From positions 1 through 64,000 of the forward strand of contig CASFTV010000003.1 of assembly GCA_949297765.1 (NCBI GenBank): 64,000 nucleotides of DNA, read 5' to 3'. Each line of letters opens with the position of its first letter. Positions within the stretch are counted from its first letter, which is position 1. Positions 44,124 to 52,718 of this stretch are shown here, piece by piece. A model generated the notes under the pieces. It had not been told where the DNA came from. It did not search any database and saw only the letters and a program-made list of their open reading frames with translations. The stretch is from an uncultured bacterium (GTDB taxonomy: Bacteria > Verrucomicrobiota > Lentisphaeria > Victivallales > UBA1829). The translations under genes and the position numbers were made by a program.

Positions 44124-47047
44124 TTGTCCATCTTCCTTTCGATCGCCCGGAGAATCAGGCGATATCCGTATTTCCGGTTGTCCAGAACGACCTTCGAGGG
44201 GATTCCGTTCCGGTAGGCGTAGTATCGGACCCGGGCGGCCGCCGATCCGTTCCGGAAAACGGTTTTCTCCCGCAGGACCGAATGGCGAAAAATCCATCTG
44301 GCGGAAGGCGACTCGCAGACCACTCGATCCGCCCCTCCCCTTTTCACGCTTCCCGGGTCCGGCTCGTTGTGCAGGTGAACTGCGGCGATATCATCGAGAA
44401 TCGCCCGGGCGATCTCGGGTTCTCGTCCGTTCCATCGTTCGGAGGGAAAGAGTTCCCGGGAGTCGAGAGAGTGTTCCGTCCCGGAAACGTCGAAGATCTT
44501 CATTCCGGCGGGAGAAAGAGCAACCGCACCGATGGTTCCTTTGTCCCGGTCGACCCGGATCACGCCGAGTGCGGAAATCCGGAAGAACGGAAATTCCATC
44601 ACAATCGACGCCTCCTGCGTGAAGACCGACGGAGCAGAAACGGGGATTTTTTCCGGCATTTCGTATTCAAACGGATCCGACGCGCACGAGCAGAGAAGCA
44701 TTCCCCCCGCCACTCCGCAGAGAAGCGGAAGAAGAGCGCGGCGCCCTCCCCCGGTGATCCGTTTCCATGCGGGCAGGACAAACACGCCGGTGATCCATGC
44801 GGCGGCGATTCCGACAATCAGCGTGATTCCGGCATCCCGAAGCATCGGATGGCGGGTGAAAATCACCGTGGCGCCCCCCGCGGCGGAGGTCACGGCGGAG
44901 AGCGTTACGGCGTTGAACACGCCGCTGTCGAGCGTTCCCCGCTTCTTCAGCTCATGCAGGACAAAAATTCCGTAATCGACCGAAAGTCCGCAAAGAACGA
45001 TGGATGCAATCAGGACCGAAAGATTGACATTTTTCCCCGTCACGGCAAAGAACGCCCCGGTCACCGTCAGGCTCGTCAGCACCGGAAGAAGCGCAAGCAG
45101 GGCATCCCGGAACGAGCGGAAATAAACGATCGTCAGCAGGACCACTCCTGCCAGAGCGAGCATGCCGAGCGGTAGAATTCCGCTCATCACATCGGAGGAC
45201 ATCCGTTCCGCAAGGCCGTTCCGCGAAAGAATCATCGCCTCGGGACTCAGCGAACGGACCTTCGAACAATTCTCCGGAGTATCGGGAAAGAAGACGGCCG
45301 CCGTGACACTTCCGTTTTTTTCCTCCAGAAGACGGCGGAAAATCGGAGCAAAGACATCCGGCAGCTTCTCCGGAGGATTCTCCAGTCCGCGGTTGATTTC
45401 GTCAAAGAACGGCTGGAAGAAGCGGTCGCCGAGCGGGGATCGGGCAAGGCGCTGCCGCATCTGTTCAAGGCCGCCCTCCGCACGCAGACGCCGCCACTGG
45501 GCAAGATGTTCCGCCCGTTTCTCCGCGGACGGCCAGAGATCGAACGCGGAAAACAGCGGCATATTCGCCTTGCTCCGGAGAATGGCGGCAAGAGTCTCCG
45601 CGGACCGCTCCAGTTCCGGTCGGGATTCCGACTGAAGCAGCAGAACCGCAGGCTGGCGTCCGGAGAGAAAGCGGGCGTTCTGAAACGCCTCCTCTTCGGC
45701 GAATTCCTGCGGAGAGACATCGAACTGGCGCACATCCGGATTCACATTCAGGAACGGCAGGGCAAGCAGGCACAGGACCAGCGCCGCACACCAGCATCCG
45801 AGAACGATCCGCGGCGCACGTTCCGGGATCCGGGACACATGAAAACGGTGTTCCATCCGGCGGCCGCCCGCCAGAAACGCGGGAAGGAAAAGAAGAGTCA
45901 ACAGAAGACTCAGCAGAAGACTTCCGCCGGCGAACAGCCCGAACTGACGGCATCCCTCCGTCCGCGAAAACAGAAACAGCGCAAATCCCGTCACCGAGGT
46001 CAGCGCGCCGAGAGAGAGGGCAGGAAGCAGATGCTTCAGCCGCAGAAAACGTCCTTTCCCGGTCATGGCCGCATACACATGGATTCCGTAATCCACGGCA
46101 AGGCTGACCACGATTCCCCCCATTCCTGCGATGAACAGCAGCGTTTCCCGGAACAGCAGCGTCATGGCGGCAAGGACAAGAGTCGATGCCAGAACCGGAA
46201 TCAGCGGAATCAGGAAACTGCGCAGGTCACAGCGGTAGAAAACCAGAAACAGAAGAGCAAACAGCAGAGTCGATGTCAGACAGACAATTTTCACATCCTC
46301 CTTCAGCACGCTCTCGTTGCAGACCGCGCGCCGGTGGGCGCTGACGATGCTGCAGACCGCACCTCCGGGAATCTCTCCCAGAACCGAACGGATGGAATCC
46401 AGCAGCTGAGCCGACGAAGCGGGATCCGCCGCGGAAACCGGGGTTTTGAGCAGCATCATCGCCGCCGTCTCGTCTTCGGAAACCAGCCAGGGATACTTGA
46501 GACTGACCGACATTCCGGAAAGAGACCGGAACTCCTCCAGTTTCCGGAAGATCGACGCGATTCCGCCGAACGGATCCAGACGCAGCAGTTCACTTCTTCC
46601 GATTCCGGCGGGCGTCATGAGCCGGCGGTAAACGTTCTGTGCCGCTTTTTCCGGATCGGTCTGCGGCACGGGAACGATCTGGGGAAGAGCGCGCGCCGTC
46701 TCCCGCATGGATTCCGGGAAATCTCCCGCCGTGATTCTGAAATCGACCGACTCCACCAGAGGCAGGGCGCGGAGTCTTTCCGCAAGCGCGTCCATATATT
46801 CGCCCAGTCCGGAATCCGCGAAAGATCGTCCGTCGGGGAGACGGAACACGAGCGCGACCTGGTTGAACATTCCGCTCCGGACGACCGTGCGGAACGTCTT
46901 TGCGGAAACGGAGCCGTCCGGCAGCATCCGGGAGATGTCCGAGGAGAAGTGTCCGGCTGCGATGGCCGCCGCACTCAGCAGGACCAGTCCGCCCAGAATC
47001 AGCCGGACCGCCACCGCATGACGGGCGGAACGCAGAATCAGATGCAT
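44120..47047 (-). CDS. MMPL/RND-type exporter fused to a DUF3261-like lipoprotein domain, about 975 aa
   Basis: The first 770 residues form an RND/MMPL exporter of the APE type: an N-terminal helix, a large periplasmic loop and two six-helix blocks with 'SLAVDYGIHVYAAMTGKGR' and 'CGLSVDYGIFVLHELKKRG'. The remaining 200 residues begin 'LLPLLCGVAGGMLLCSCASD', a lipoprotein-like signal with a lipobox inside the chain, and continue into a beta-rich DUF3261-like domain. In APE clusters the DUF3261 lipoprotein is normally a separate gene. Starts at 47080 and 47047 are both possible; neither has a good ribosome binding site, and I chose 47047 because it just clears lolA. It should move the lipid product across the inner membrane. 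Confidence 0.85.
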   Translation of the reverse strand: MHLILRSARHAVAVRLILGGLVLLSAAAIAAGHFSSDISRMLPDGSVSAKTFRTVVRSGMFNQVALVFRLPDGRSFADSGLGEYMDALAERLRALPLVESVDFRITAGDFPESMRETARALPQIVPVPQTDPEKAAQNVYRRLMTPAGIGRSELLRLDPFGGIASIFRKLEEFRSLSGMSVSLKYPWLVSEDETAAMMLLKTPVSAADPASSAQLLDSIRSVLGEIPGGAVCSIVSAHRRAVCNESVLKEDVKIVCLTSTLLFALLFLVFYRCDLRSFLIPLIPVLASTLVLAAMTLLFRETLLFIAGMGGIVVSLAVDYGIHVYAAMTGKGRFLRLKHLLPALSLGALTSVTGFALFLFSRTEGCRQFGLFAGGSLLLSLLLTLLFLPAFLAGGRRMEHRFHVSRIPERAPRIVLGCWCAALVLCLLALPFLNVNPDVRQFDVSPQEFAEEEAFQNARFLSGRQPAVLLLQSESRPELERSAETLAAILRSKANMPLFSAFDLWPSAEKRAEHLAQWRRLRAEGGLEQMRQRLARSPLGDRFFQPFFDEINRGLENPPEKLPDVFAPIFRRLLEEKNGSVTAAVFFPDTPENCSKVRSLSPEAMILSRNGLAERMSSDVMSGILPLGMLALAGVVLLTIVYFRSFRDALLALLPVLTSLTVTGAFFAVTGKNVNLSVLIASIVLCGLSVDYGIFVLHELKKRGTLDSGVFNAVTLSAVTSAAGGATVIFTRHPMLRDAGITLIVGIAAAWITGVFVLPAWKRITGGGRRALLPLLCGVAGGMLLCSCASDPFEYEMPEKIPVSAPSVFTQEASIVMEFPFFRISALGVIRVDRDKGTIGAVALSPAGMKIFDVSGTEHSLDSRELFPSERWNGREPEIARAILDDIAAVHLHNEPDPGSVKRGGADRVVCESPSARWIFRHSVLREKTVFRNGSAAARVRYYAYRNGIPSKVVLDNRKYGYRLILRAIERKMDK

Positions 47048-47058
47048 CAGACACGCTG

Positions 47059-47691
47059 TTATTTTGCTCCGGCACGCCATGAGGATGAGGGGATTTCCTG
47101 ATTCAAACGAAGGTTGAAAAACCGGATTCCGGTCACATCTCCGCTGTGTTCGGTGATCCGGACGCGGGTGATATGGGAGTAATCCGGAGCGGTTTCGAAT
47201 TCCAGTTCCCGGATCAGAGCGGATGCGGGGTTCTCTTTCCGCGGCGTCAGGCGCAGATGGTGATCGCCGAGGGGGGTGATGTCGAACTGGCCCGCCATCG
47301 CATCGAAATTTCCCGAAAAATAGGAGGCCATCGACGATGCAAGGATTTTCAATGCGGGATGCTTGGAAACATCAAGTTTCAGGACCGATCCCGATTCTCC
47401 GTCCCATTGGGTGAGACGGTCGCCGTCGATGATGCAGACATAGCGGATCGGATCGTTGACGCGCCATGCCATCCGTCCGCCCTTGTCGAGCGCCAGTTCG
47501 CCCCGGATCGTCAGCGAGTGGCGAATGGAGACAATCGTTTTCACCTGCTCGAAATCGGCGGAAAGAGTCCGGACCTTTCCCATTCCGGCGCGGATGTTCG
47601 CGAGAATTTCACCGGAATCCGCCCCATGCAGCGCGGCAAGGAGCGCAAAGAACAGAAACACGGTCACACCTGCGGATCGTCCGGCACGCAT
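47059..47691 (-). CDS. LolA-like outer-membrane lipid/lipoprotein carrier, 210 aa
   Basis: An N-terminal signal peptide ('VTVFLFFALLAALHGADS') is followed by a LolA-type half-barrel: 'VRTLSADFEQVKTIVSIRHSLTIRGELALDKGGRMAWRV' and 'YVCIIDGDRLTQWD' fit the family. In aryl-polyene clusters a LolA paralogue accompanies the MMPL exporter and probably carries the lipid-linked product through the periplasm. It overlaps the radical SAM gene by 28 bases, so translation is coupled. This is probably a dedicated paralogue and not the housekeeping LolA. Confidence 0.85.
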   Translation of the reverse strand: MRAGRSAGVTVFLFFALLAALHGADSGEILANIRAGMGKVRTLSADFEQVKTIVSIRHSLTIRGELALDKGGRMAWRVNDPIRYVCIIDGDRLTQWDGESGSVLKLDVSKHPALKILASSMASYFSGNFDAMAGQFDITPLGDHHLRLTPRKENPASALIRELEFETAPDYSHITRVRITEHSGDVTGIRFFNLRLNQEIPSSSWRAGAK

Positions 47692-49118
47692 AGTTTCAAC
47701 TCGCCTTCAGCCCGGAGCGCGTCATCGGCTCCTTTGATTTGAAATTCGATCATATACCACGGGGGAAATTCCGACACGGTCCGGCAGGAGGCGATCACCT
47801 GTTCGCCCGCCCGGATCGGCATCCGGCATTCGAACCGGTTGATTTCCGCCAGCATGCCTTTCCGGATCGTCCCGGGGAAGAGAAATCCGTTGAGTGCGGC
47901 AACGGCCTGTGCGGCCAGTTCCGGAATGGCGGCGTTGTCGAGAACGCCTTCCGCATTGAGAAAGATGTTGTCCGGCTTGATCTCTGCCAGCACGTCGCCC
48001 CCGGCGTCTGTAACGCGCAGCAGGCTGGTCACCATCGCCACCGGCTTCCGGTGCGGGATGAGTTCATCCGCAGAAACGGGAAGAGAAATGATCTGCGCCT
48101 GTTTCGAAGCATTTTTCCAGCAGGTCGGATCGGCGGCGAGATAATCGCCGGTCATCTGCCATGCGGTGCCGCGGCAGCCGTAGCAGTGGTCGATGTTTTC
48201 GCAGGAGCGGCACGGTTCTTTGATGTACTGGCGGTAATTGCGGAGACGGTGGAGAATCCGGCTTTCCGCGAGGATTTCCCGGAGCGGTCTTTCGCGGATC
48301 GAGCCGATTTTCTCATCCAGCCCCACACACGGGATCACATCGCCGTGGCTGTTCACGACGCAGGAATAGCGATGGCGGAAACACTTCTGCCCGACCAGCG
48401 GCGGCTGGGGAATCCATTCCCGTCCGAATTCGCGGTCGATGCGCACAATCTCCCGGAAGACCGCCTCCACGCGGACGGGATCCGGCAGCAGCGACTGATG
48501 TTCCAGCAGGCGGCCCTGCGGCGTAATGCACTCAAAATAGGGTTCGATTCCCCGGTCCCGCAGCCAGCGCCAGATCTCGGGAGCCTCGTCAATGTTGATG
48601 GAGGAAAGAACCGTCGCCGCGCAGAGCATTTTTTCTTTCCCGGCGTATCCCGCCTCGCGGAGCATCCGGAGAGCCTCCAGAGCGGTTTTCAGGGACCCGG
48701 TCCGTCCTGTAAGCCGGTCGTGGACGTCCGGTTTGAACGTGTTGAGCTTGACGACGACACGGCAGTTCCGGGCAAGAAAGAAATTCGCATGCGCCGGCGT
48801 CATCAGCGCTCCGTTGGTGAAGATTTCCGCCCCCATGCCCAGCGAAGCGATGAAGTCGATCATCCCGTGCAGTTCCGGATAGACCAGCGGTTCTCCGCCG
48901 AGAATGACGATTTTGCGTGCGCCGAGCTCCCGCGCCTGGGAGATCGCCCCGCGGATCTCCTCCGCGCTCATTTCCGACGAATAATCCATGTTCCCGTCCA
49001 CCGCGTAGCAGTAGGGACAGCGGTAGTTGCAGCGGCGGGTGAATTCGATCTCCATGGAAAGGAGATGTCCCGGTTTCACCGCCTGAATTTCCTCGTCGGA
49101 ATAATCGAACAGATTCAT
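47664..49118 (-). CDS. Radical SAM/SPASM enzyme fused to an ApeP-like hotdog domain, 484 aa
   Basis: 'EFTRRCNYRCPYCYAVDG' supplies the CxxxCxxC cluster motif (Cys30, 34, 37) of radical SAM enzymes, and 'IVILGGEPLVYPEL' the GGEP motif. 'KCFRHRYSCVV', 'VIPCVGLDEK' and 'CRSCENIDHCYGC' give a SPASM/twitch domain for further Fe-S clusters (about 240-335). From residue 353 a second domain begins 'LIPHRKPVAMVTSLL' and continues to 'PELAAQAVAALNG'. This is the pattern of ApeP-type hotdog 'dehydratases', with the glutamate at residue 400 kept but no GHFPG histidine. The gene sits between the AMP ligase and LolA genes. The SPASM part may modify the polyene or its starter; the substrate is unknown. Confidence 0.82.
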   Translation of the reverse strand: MNLFDYSDEEIQAVKPGHLLSMEIEFTRRCNYRCPYCYAVDGNMDYSSEMSAEEIRGAISQARELGARKIVILGGEPLVYPELHGMIDFIASLGMGAEIFTNGALMTPAHANFFLARNCRVVVKLNTFKPDVHDRLTGRTGSLKTALEALRMLREAGYAGKEKMLCAATVLSSINIDEAPEIWRWLRDRGIEPYFECITPQGRLLEHQSLLPDPVRVEAVFREIVRIDREFGREWIPQPPLVGQKCFRHRYSCVVNSHGDVIPCVGLDEKIGSIRERPLREILAESRILHRLRNYRQYIKEPCRSCENIDHCYGCRGTAWQMTGDYLAADPTCWKNASKQAQIISLPVSADELIPHRKPVAMVTSLLRVTDAGGDVLAEIKPDNIFLNAEGVLDNAAIPELAAQAVAALNGFLFPGTIRKGMLAEINRFECRMPIRAGEQVIASCRTVSEFPPWYMIEFQIKGADDALRAEGELKLCVPDDPQV

Positions 49119-49124
49119 AACACC

Positions 49125-50426
49125 TCACATCCGGCAGTGATGTTTCCGCAGGTCCAGAAAACGGACCGGCTTCCGCGACACGGAGAAAATCTGCCGGCGC
49201 GCCTCCTCCAGCGAAACCTCGCGGACCGGAATGTTCAGACGGCATTTGGCTTTCAGCCGGGCCGCCAGAGCCTCCGTTGAACTGCCCGGTTCCCGGAGAG
49301 CGACAATAACCTCGACGTGATCGGAAAGGTCCTCCCCCGTCGCGACAACGTAATATTCCGCCACCTCCGGCGAAATGTCGAGAACCGAATTCAGCACGCG
49401 CGGATAGAGCGTTGTTCCGCGGCATTTCAGCATCTGCGCCCGGCGGCCGAGAATCGGTCCGAGCCGCGGAGAGAACCGTCCGCAGGCGCACGGCTCATGG
49501 GTCAGGAAACTGATATCGCCCGTCTGGAAGCGGATCAGCGGCATTCCGGTGATCCGCAGCGGCGTCACAACCACCTCTCCGATCTCTCCGTCGGGCAGCG
49601 GATTGCCTTTCTCGTCGAGGATCTCGACAATGGCAAGATCGGGAATCAGATGGCCGCCGCAGGTGGCGGTGCATTCGCAGAAACTGGAGACGATCTCCGA
49701 CGACGCATAAGTCGAATGCACCGGAACGCCCCACACGTCGGCGAGCTGCGCGCCGAGTCCGGAAAGTTTGAGCTGCTCGTCCCGGACCGGTTCTCCGATG
49801 CAGATCAGCCGCCGCACGCTGGACAGATCGGCGTTCCTCGCCCGCGCCTCCAGTCCGAGATGGCGCAGGAAGGACGGCACGCCGACCACGGCGGTCGGAC
49901 GCAGATTCCGCATCACCTGCAGATGACTTTCAATGCTGTTGAGTCCGTTCCGGATCGCGGCCGCGCCGAGGGCGCGCACTCCGAGATAATATGCCATTCC
50001 CGCGACAAAGCAGCGGTCGAGCGTGCAGGTCAGCAGGACGCGGTCCTCCCGGGTGAGCCCGGCGGCGTGAAAACAGCGCAGCTCGTTGTATGCGAGACGC
50101 TTCATATCGTTTCCGGTATAGGCGATCCGGCACGGTTCCCCGGTGGTTCCGGAGGAGAAAACCACATCCTCCACATCGCTCCAGGGAGCCGCCAGGAAAG
50201 CCTCCGGATCGGCAGCGAGATGATCCTTGGAAGTTGTCGGCAGTTCTCCGAGACGGTTCAGCGGAAAATGTTCCACCTCAATTTCCTTCAGCGTCTTCCG
50301 GTACCACGGAGAGTGTTTCCTGCAGTACGCCAGATGCTCCCGCAGATACCGCTCCTGAATGGAGTGCAGAGCGGAGAGCGGCAGGAAATCGTCGGACGGC
50401 TCAAACTTGAAAGAATCCATGCTCAT
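49125..50426 (-). CDS. PaaK-type AMP-dependent acyl/aryl ligase, 433 aa
   Basis: 'DVVFSSGTTGEPCRIAYTG' is the adenylate P-loop. 'VVGVPSFLRHLG', 'RRLICIGEPV', 'HSTYASSEI' and 'GMPLIRFQTGDISFL' follow the phenylacetate-CoA ligase family, and 'CACGRFSPRLGPILGR' lies before the C-terminal domain. It should activate a carboxylic acid as an adenylate and pass it to CoA or to the neighbouring ACP. In this cluster it is the best candidate for loading the starter unit. The ATG at 50426 overlaps the stop of the acyltransferase gene (ATGA). Confidence 0.88.
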   Translation of the reverse strand: MSMDSFKFEPSDDFLPLSALHSIQERYLREHLAYCRKHSPWYRKTLKEIEVEHFPLNRLGELPTTSKDHLAADPEAFLAAPWSDVEDVVFSSGTTGEPCRIAYTGNDMKRLAYNELRCFHAAGLTREDRVLLTCTLDRCFVAGMAYYLGVRALGAAAIRNGLNSIESHLQVMRNLRPTAVVGVPSFLRHLGLEARARNADLSSVRRLICIGEPVRDEQLKLSGLGAQLADVWGVPVHSTYASSEIVSSFCECTATCGGHLIPDLAIVEILDEKGNPLPDGEIGEVVVTPLRITGMPLIRFQTGDISFLTHEPCACGRFSPRLGPILGRRAQMLKCRGTTLYPRVLNSVLDISPEVAEYYVVATGEDLSDHVEVIVALREPGSSTEALAARLKAKCRLNIPVREVSLEEARRQIFSVSRKPVRFLDLRKHHCRM

Positions 50427-51163
50427 ACCCCTTCCACATCCATCTTCAGACTCTGTTCATAGATGATGCTCCGCACCATGTTTTTCAGCTGGAACGGCGG
50501 AGTCTCCCGGACGATTTTCTGTTCAATGCGCGGCAGTTTGCAGATGCGGATCCGCGCCGGATGCATCCGGAAATCACGGCTGGGAGCGTTTTCATTTCCG
50601 GAGATCACCACAGGGACCAGTTTGCAGTCCAGATCTTTGGCGATCCGGAAAAAGGTTCCGTGGAACTGTCCCATGACGGGGCTTCCGGAGCGGGTGCCTT
50701 CGGGAAAGACCATCACGGGGACATTGCGGGCGATGAGTTCCGCAGTCCGCTCTTTTGCCTCCTCATACGAGAGAGCGGTGATGTCGAGATATCCTCCGGC
50801 ACGGGCGAAAACGCCGAAAAAGGGAAGACGCATCGGCCAGCGGTTCACCACCTGGGCGGGCGGACGCAGAGTTGTCGCCGCCACCAGAAACGGATCCGAG
50901 GAAGAGCGGTGGTTGAAAATATAAATACCGCCGTCCGTCGGCTCTCCGGAAAGGTTGCGGTAGCGGATGCGGAGATACGGGAAACAGCCGATCCGGATGA
51001 TCGTCTTTCCATACCACAGGATAAAAAAGCGGACCGCCTCCTGCATCCGGGCGCGGCTGAAACAGTTCAACAACAGGGAAAACAGAAAAAAGGGCAGCGC
51101 GACGACGCAGTAAAGAACCGTCACCAGCAGACATTGCGCATAGACGGGCAGTGAAATATCCAT
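50423..51163 (-). CDS. PlsC-family 1-acylglycerol-phosphate-type acyltransferase, 246 aa
   Basis: An N-terminal membrane helix ('LLVTVLYCVVALPFFLFSLLL') is followed by 'IFNHRSSSDPFL' (HX4D catalytic motif) and 'VMVFPEGTRSG' (motif III). These are diagnostic of glycerolipid acyltransferases. In aryl-polyene clusters, acyltransferases of this type are thought to attach the polyene to a lipid anchor. The start at 51163 has AGGAGTGAG directly upstream, one base after the ACP gene; a longer frame to 51235 overlaps the ACP. Confidence 0.9.
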   Translation of the reverse strand: MDISLPVYAQCLLVTVLYCVVALPFFLFSLLLNCFSRARMQEAVRFFILWYGKTIIRIGCFPYLRIRYRNLSGEPTDGGIYIFNHRSSSDPFLVAATTLRPPAQVVNRWPMRLPFFGVFARAGGYLDITALSYEEAKERTAELIARNVPVMVFPEGTRSGSPVMGQFHGTFFRIAKDLDCKLVPVVISGNENAPSRDFRMHPARIRICKLPRIEQKIVRETPPFQLKNMVRSIIYEQSLKMDVEGV

Positions 51164-51164
51164 C

Positions 51165-51446
51165 TCACTCCTGTTTTGCCGGAGCTTCTCCTTCGCGAAG
51201 CCGGGCTTCCATCTTTTCGAAGAAGTTGTAGACATCGCCGAGCGTCACGATTTTGCGGATCTCTTCATTCTGCCGGAGGGAGACTCCGAATTTGCGCTGG
51301 AGTCCGATCATCAGATCCACCATGTCGAGACTGTCGAGACCGAGATCCTTGAAGATCTCCTTTTCCGGACTCAGCTCTTCCGGCGGGACTTCGAGCATCT
51401 CGGTAAACGTATTGTTGACGGCCGCAATAATCTCTTCTCGTGTCAT
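51165..51446 (-). CDS. Acyl carrier protein, 93 aa
   Basis: 'DLGLDSLDMVDLMIGLQRKFG' carries the phosphopantetheine serine (Ser39) in the DSL motif, and the small acidic four-helix outline fits ACPs of type II systems. The C-terminus is extended by a Glu/Ala-rich tail. It lies between the ketosynthase and acyltransferase genes and is the only carrier protein in the cluster, whereas APE clusters generally have two. A phosphopantetheinyl transferase gene is not in the window. Confidence 0.93.
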   Translation of the reverse strand: MTREEIIAAVNNTFTEMLEVPPEELSPEKEIFKDLGLDSLDMVDLMIGLQRKFGVSLRQNEEIRKIVTLGDVYNFFEKMEARLREGEAPAKQE

Positions 51447-51486
51447 GCTTCATCCTTTCCCAAAAACTTTCCCAGAGACCCGAAAT

Positions 51487-52716
51487 CTATTCACAATACC
51501 GGGAGCAGAGTAATGTAGCATTGATTCCGCCAAAAGCAAAAGAATTTTTCAGGAAAAAGTCAAATTCGTGCGGACGGATTTCCCGGACCAGATCCATGCC
51601 CGAGCACTCCTCCGCGGGATGCTCCAGATTCAGAGTCGGCAGCAGTTCCGAGCGCGCCATCATCTCCAGCGACGCGATCAGTTCGATTCCGCCCGACGCG
51701 CCCAGCGTATGACCGAGATGTCCCTTCAGGCTGCTGACGGGAACACTTTCACCGAAGAACATCCGGAGAGCGGCGGCTTCCTCGCGGTCTCCCTGAATCG
51801 TCGATGTGGCGTGCGCGTTCACATAGCCGATGCGGGACGGCTCCAGTTCCGCATCCCGGCAGACCAGTTCCAGACAGCGGAGAATGGCGGAGGAGTCCGA
51901 CTGACTCAGACTTGCTCCGGACGCACAGGTTGCATATCCGCGAATCTCTCCGAGGATGACGGCCTTCCGTTTCCTCGCGTGTTCCAGGCTTTCCAGCACC
52001 ACGATTCCGGCTCCTTCGCCGGTGATGAGTCCGCGCCGGTCCGCATCGAACGGACGCGAGGCCTTCTCCGGAGCGGAACGGTCGAATCCTCCGGATGCCT
52101 CGATCAATTCAAAGGAAAACGGCACTTCCGGCGCCAGTTCGTCCGCGCCTCCGCAAAGGACCACATCCTGAGTTCCCGCGGCGATCAGGTCCCGTCCGAG
52201 TCCGATCGCCTGCAGCGCCGATGCGCACGCGGCGGAGGGCGACAGCACGCATCCCCGGATGCCGAACATGTTCGCCACATTGAACGCCGCCGTATGAGCC
52301 ACGCTTTTGAAAAACTGCATTGCCGACATCTCGTCCCGCCGTCCCCCCAGCAGCAGATGGTAGGCCTCCGAAATGCTGGCGGACCCGCCGATCGTCGATC
52401 CGATCACGCATCCGCACCGTCCCCCCGTCAGCAGCTCTCCGGGAATCCGGGCCTGCTCCACGGCGGAGCGGGCGGCAAGCGCGGAAAACAGGCCGAGCCG
52501 TCCCATGGAGCGCCGCTGTGAGCGGGGAATCGTCTTTTCCATTTCCGCCGTCAGGTTCACCGGAGCGGCGATCGGAGGGGGTTCCGTCCCGCTCCACTCC
52601 TCCATGATCCGCACACCCGATTCTCCGGCGCGCAGCCGTCTGTACAGCTCCCCCGGAGAAGATCCGAGCGAGCTGATCACGCCGACACCTGTCACAACAA
52701 CCCGTTTTCCATTCAT
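51487..52716 (-). CDS. FabF-type beta-ketoacyl-ACP synthase, 409 aa
   Basis: Thiolase-fold condensing enzyme: 'SAACASALQAIGLG' holds the catalytic cysteine (Cys164), 'VNAHATSTIQGDREEA' the first histidine and 'KGHLGHTLGASGGIEL' the second, giving a full Cys-His-His triad. It extends the chain by two carbons per round using malonyl-ACP. No second ketosynthase or chain-length factor is present in the cluster. The gene ends two bases before the FAD oxidoreductase gene's stop region begins, and the intergenic gap to the ACP is 40 bases, the largest break in this part. Confidence 0.94.
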   Translation of the reverse strand: MNGKRVVVTGVGVISSLGSSPGELYRRLRAGESGVRIMEEWSGTEPPPIAAPVNLTAEMEKTIPRSQRRSMGRLGLFSALAARSAVEQARIPGELLTGGRCGCVIGSTIGGSASISEAYHLLLGGRRDEMSAMQFFKSVAHTAAFNVANMFGIRGCVLSPSAACASALQAIGLGRDLIAAGTQDVVLCGGADELAPEVPFSFELIEASGGFDRSAPEKASRPFDADRRGLITGEGAGIVVLESLEHARKRKAVILGEIRGYATCASGASLSQSDSSAILRCLELVCRDAELEPSRIGYVNAHATSTIQGDREEAAALRMFFGESVPVSSLKGHLGHTLGASGGIELIASLEMMARSELLPTLNLEHPAEECSGMDLVREIRPHEFDFFLKNSFAFGGINATLLCSRYCE

Positions 52717-52718
52717 GA

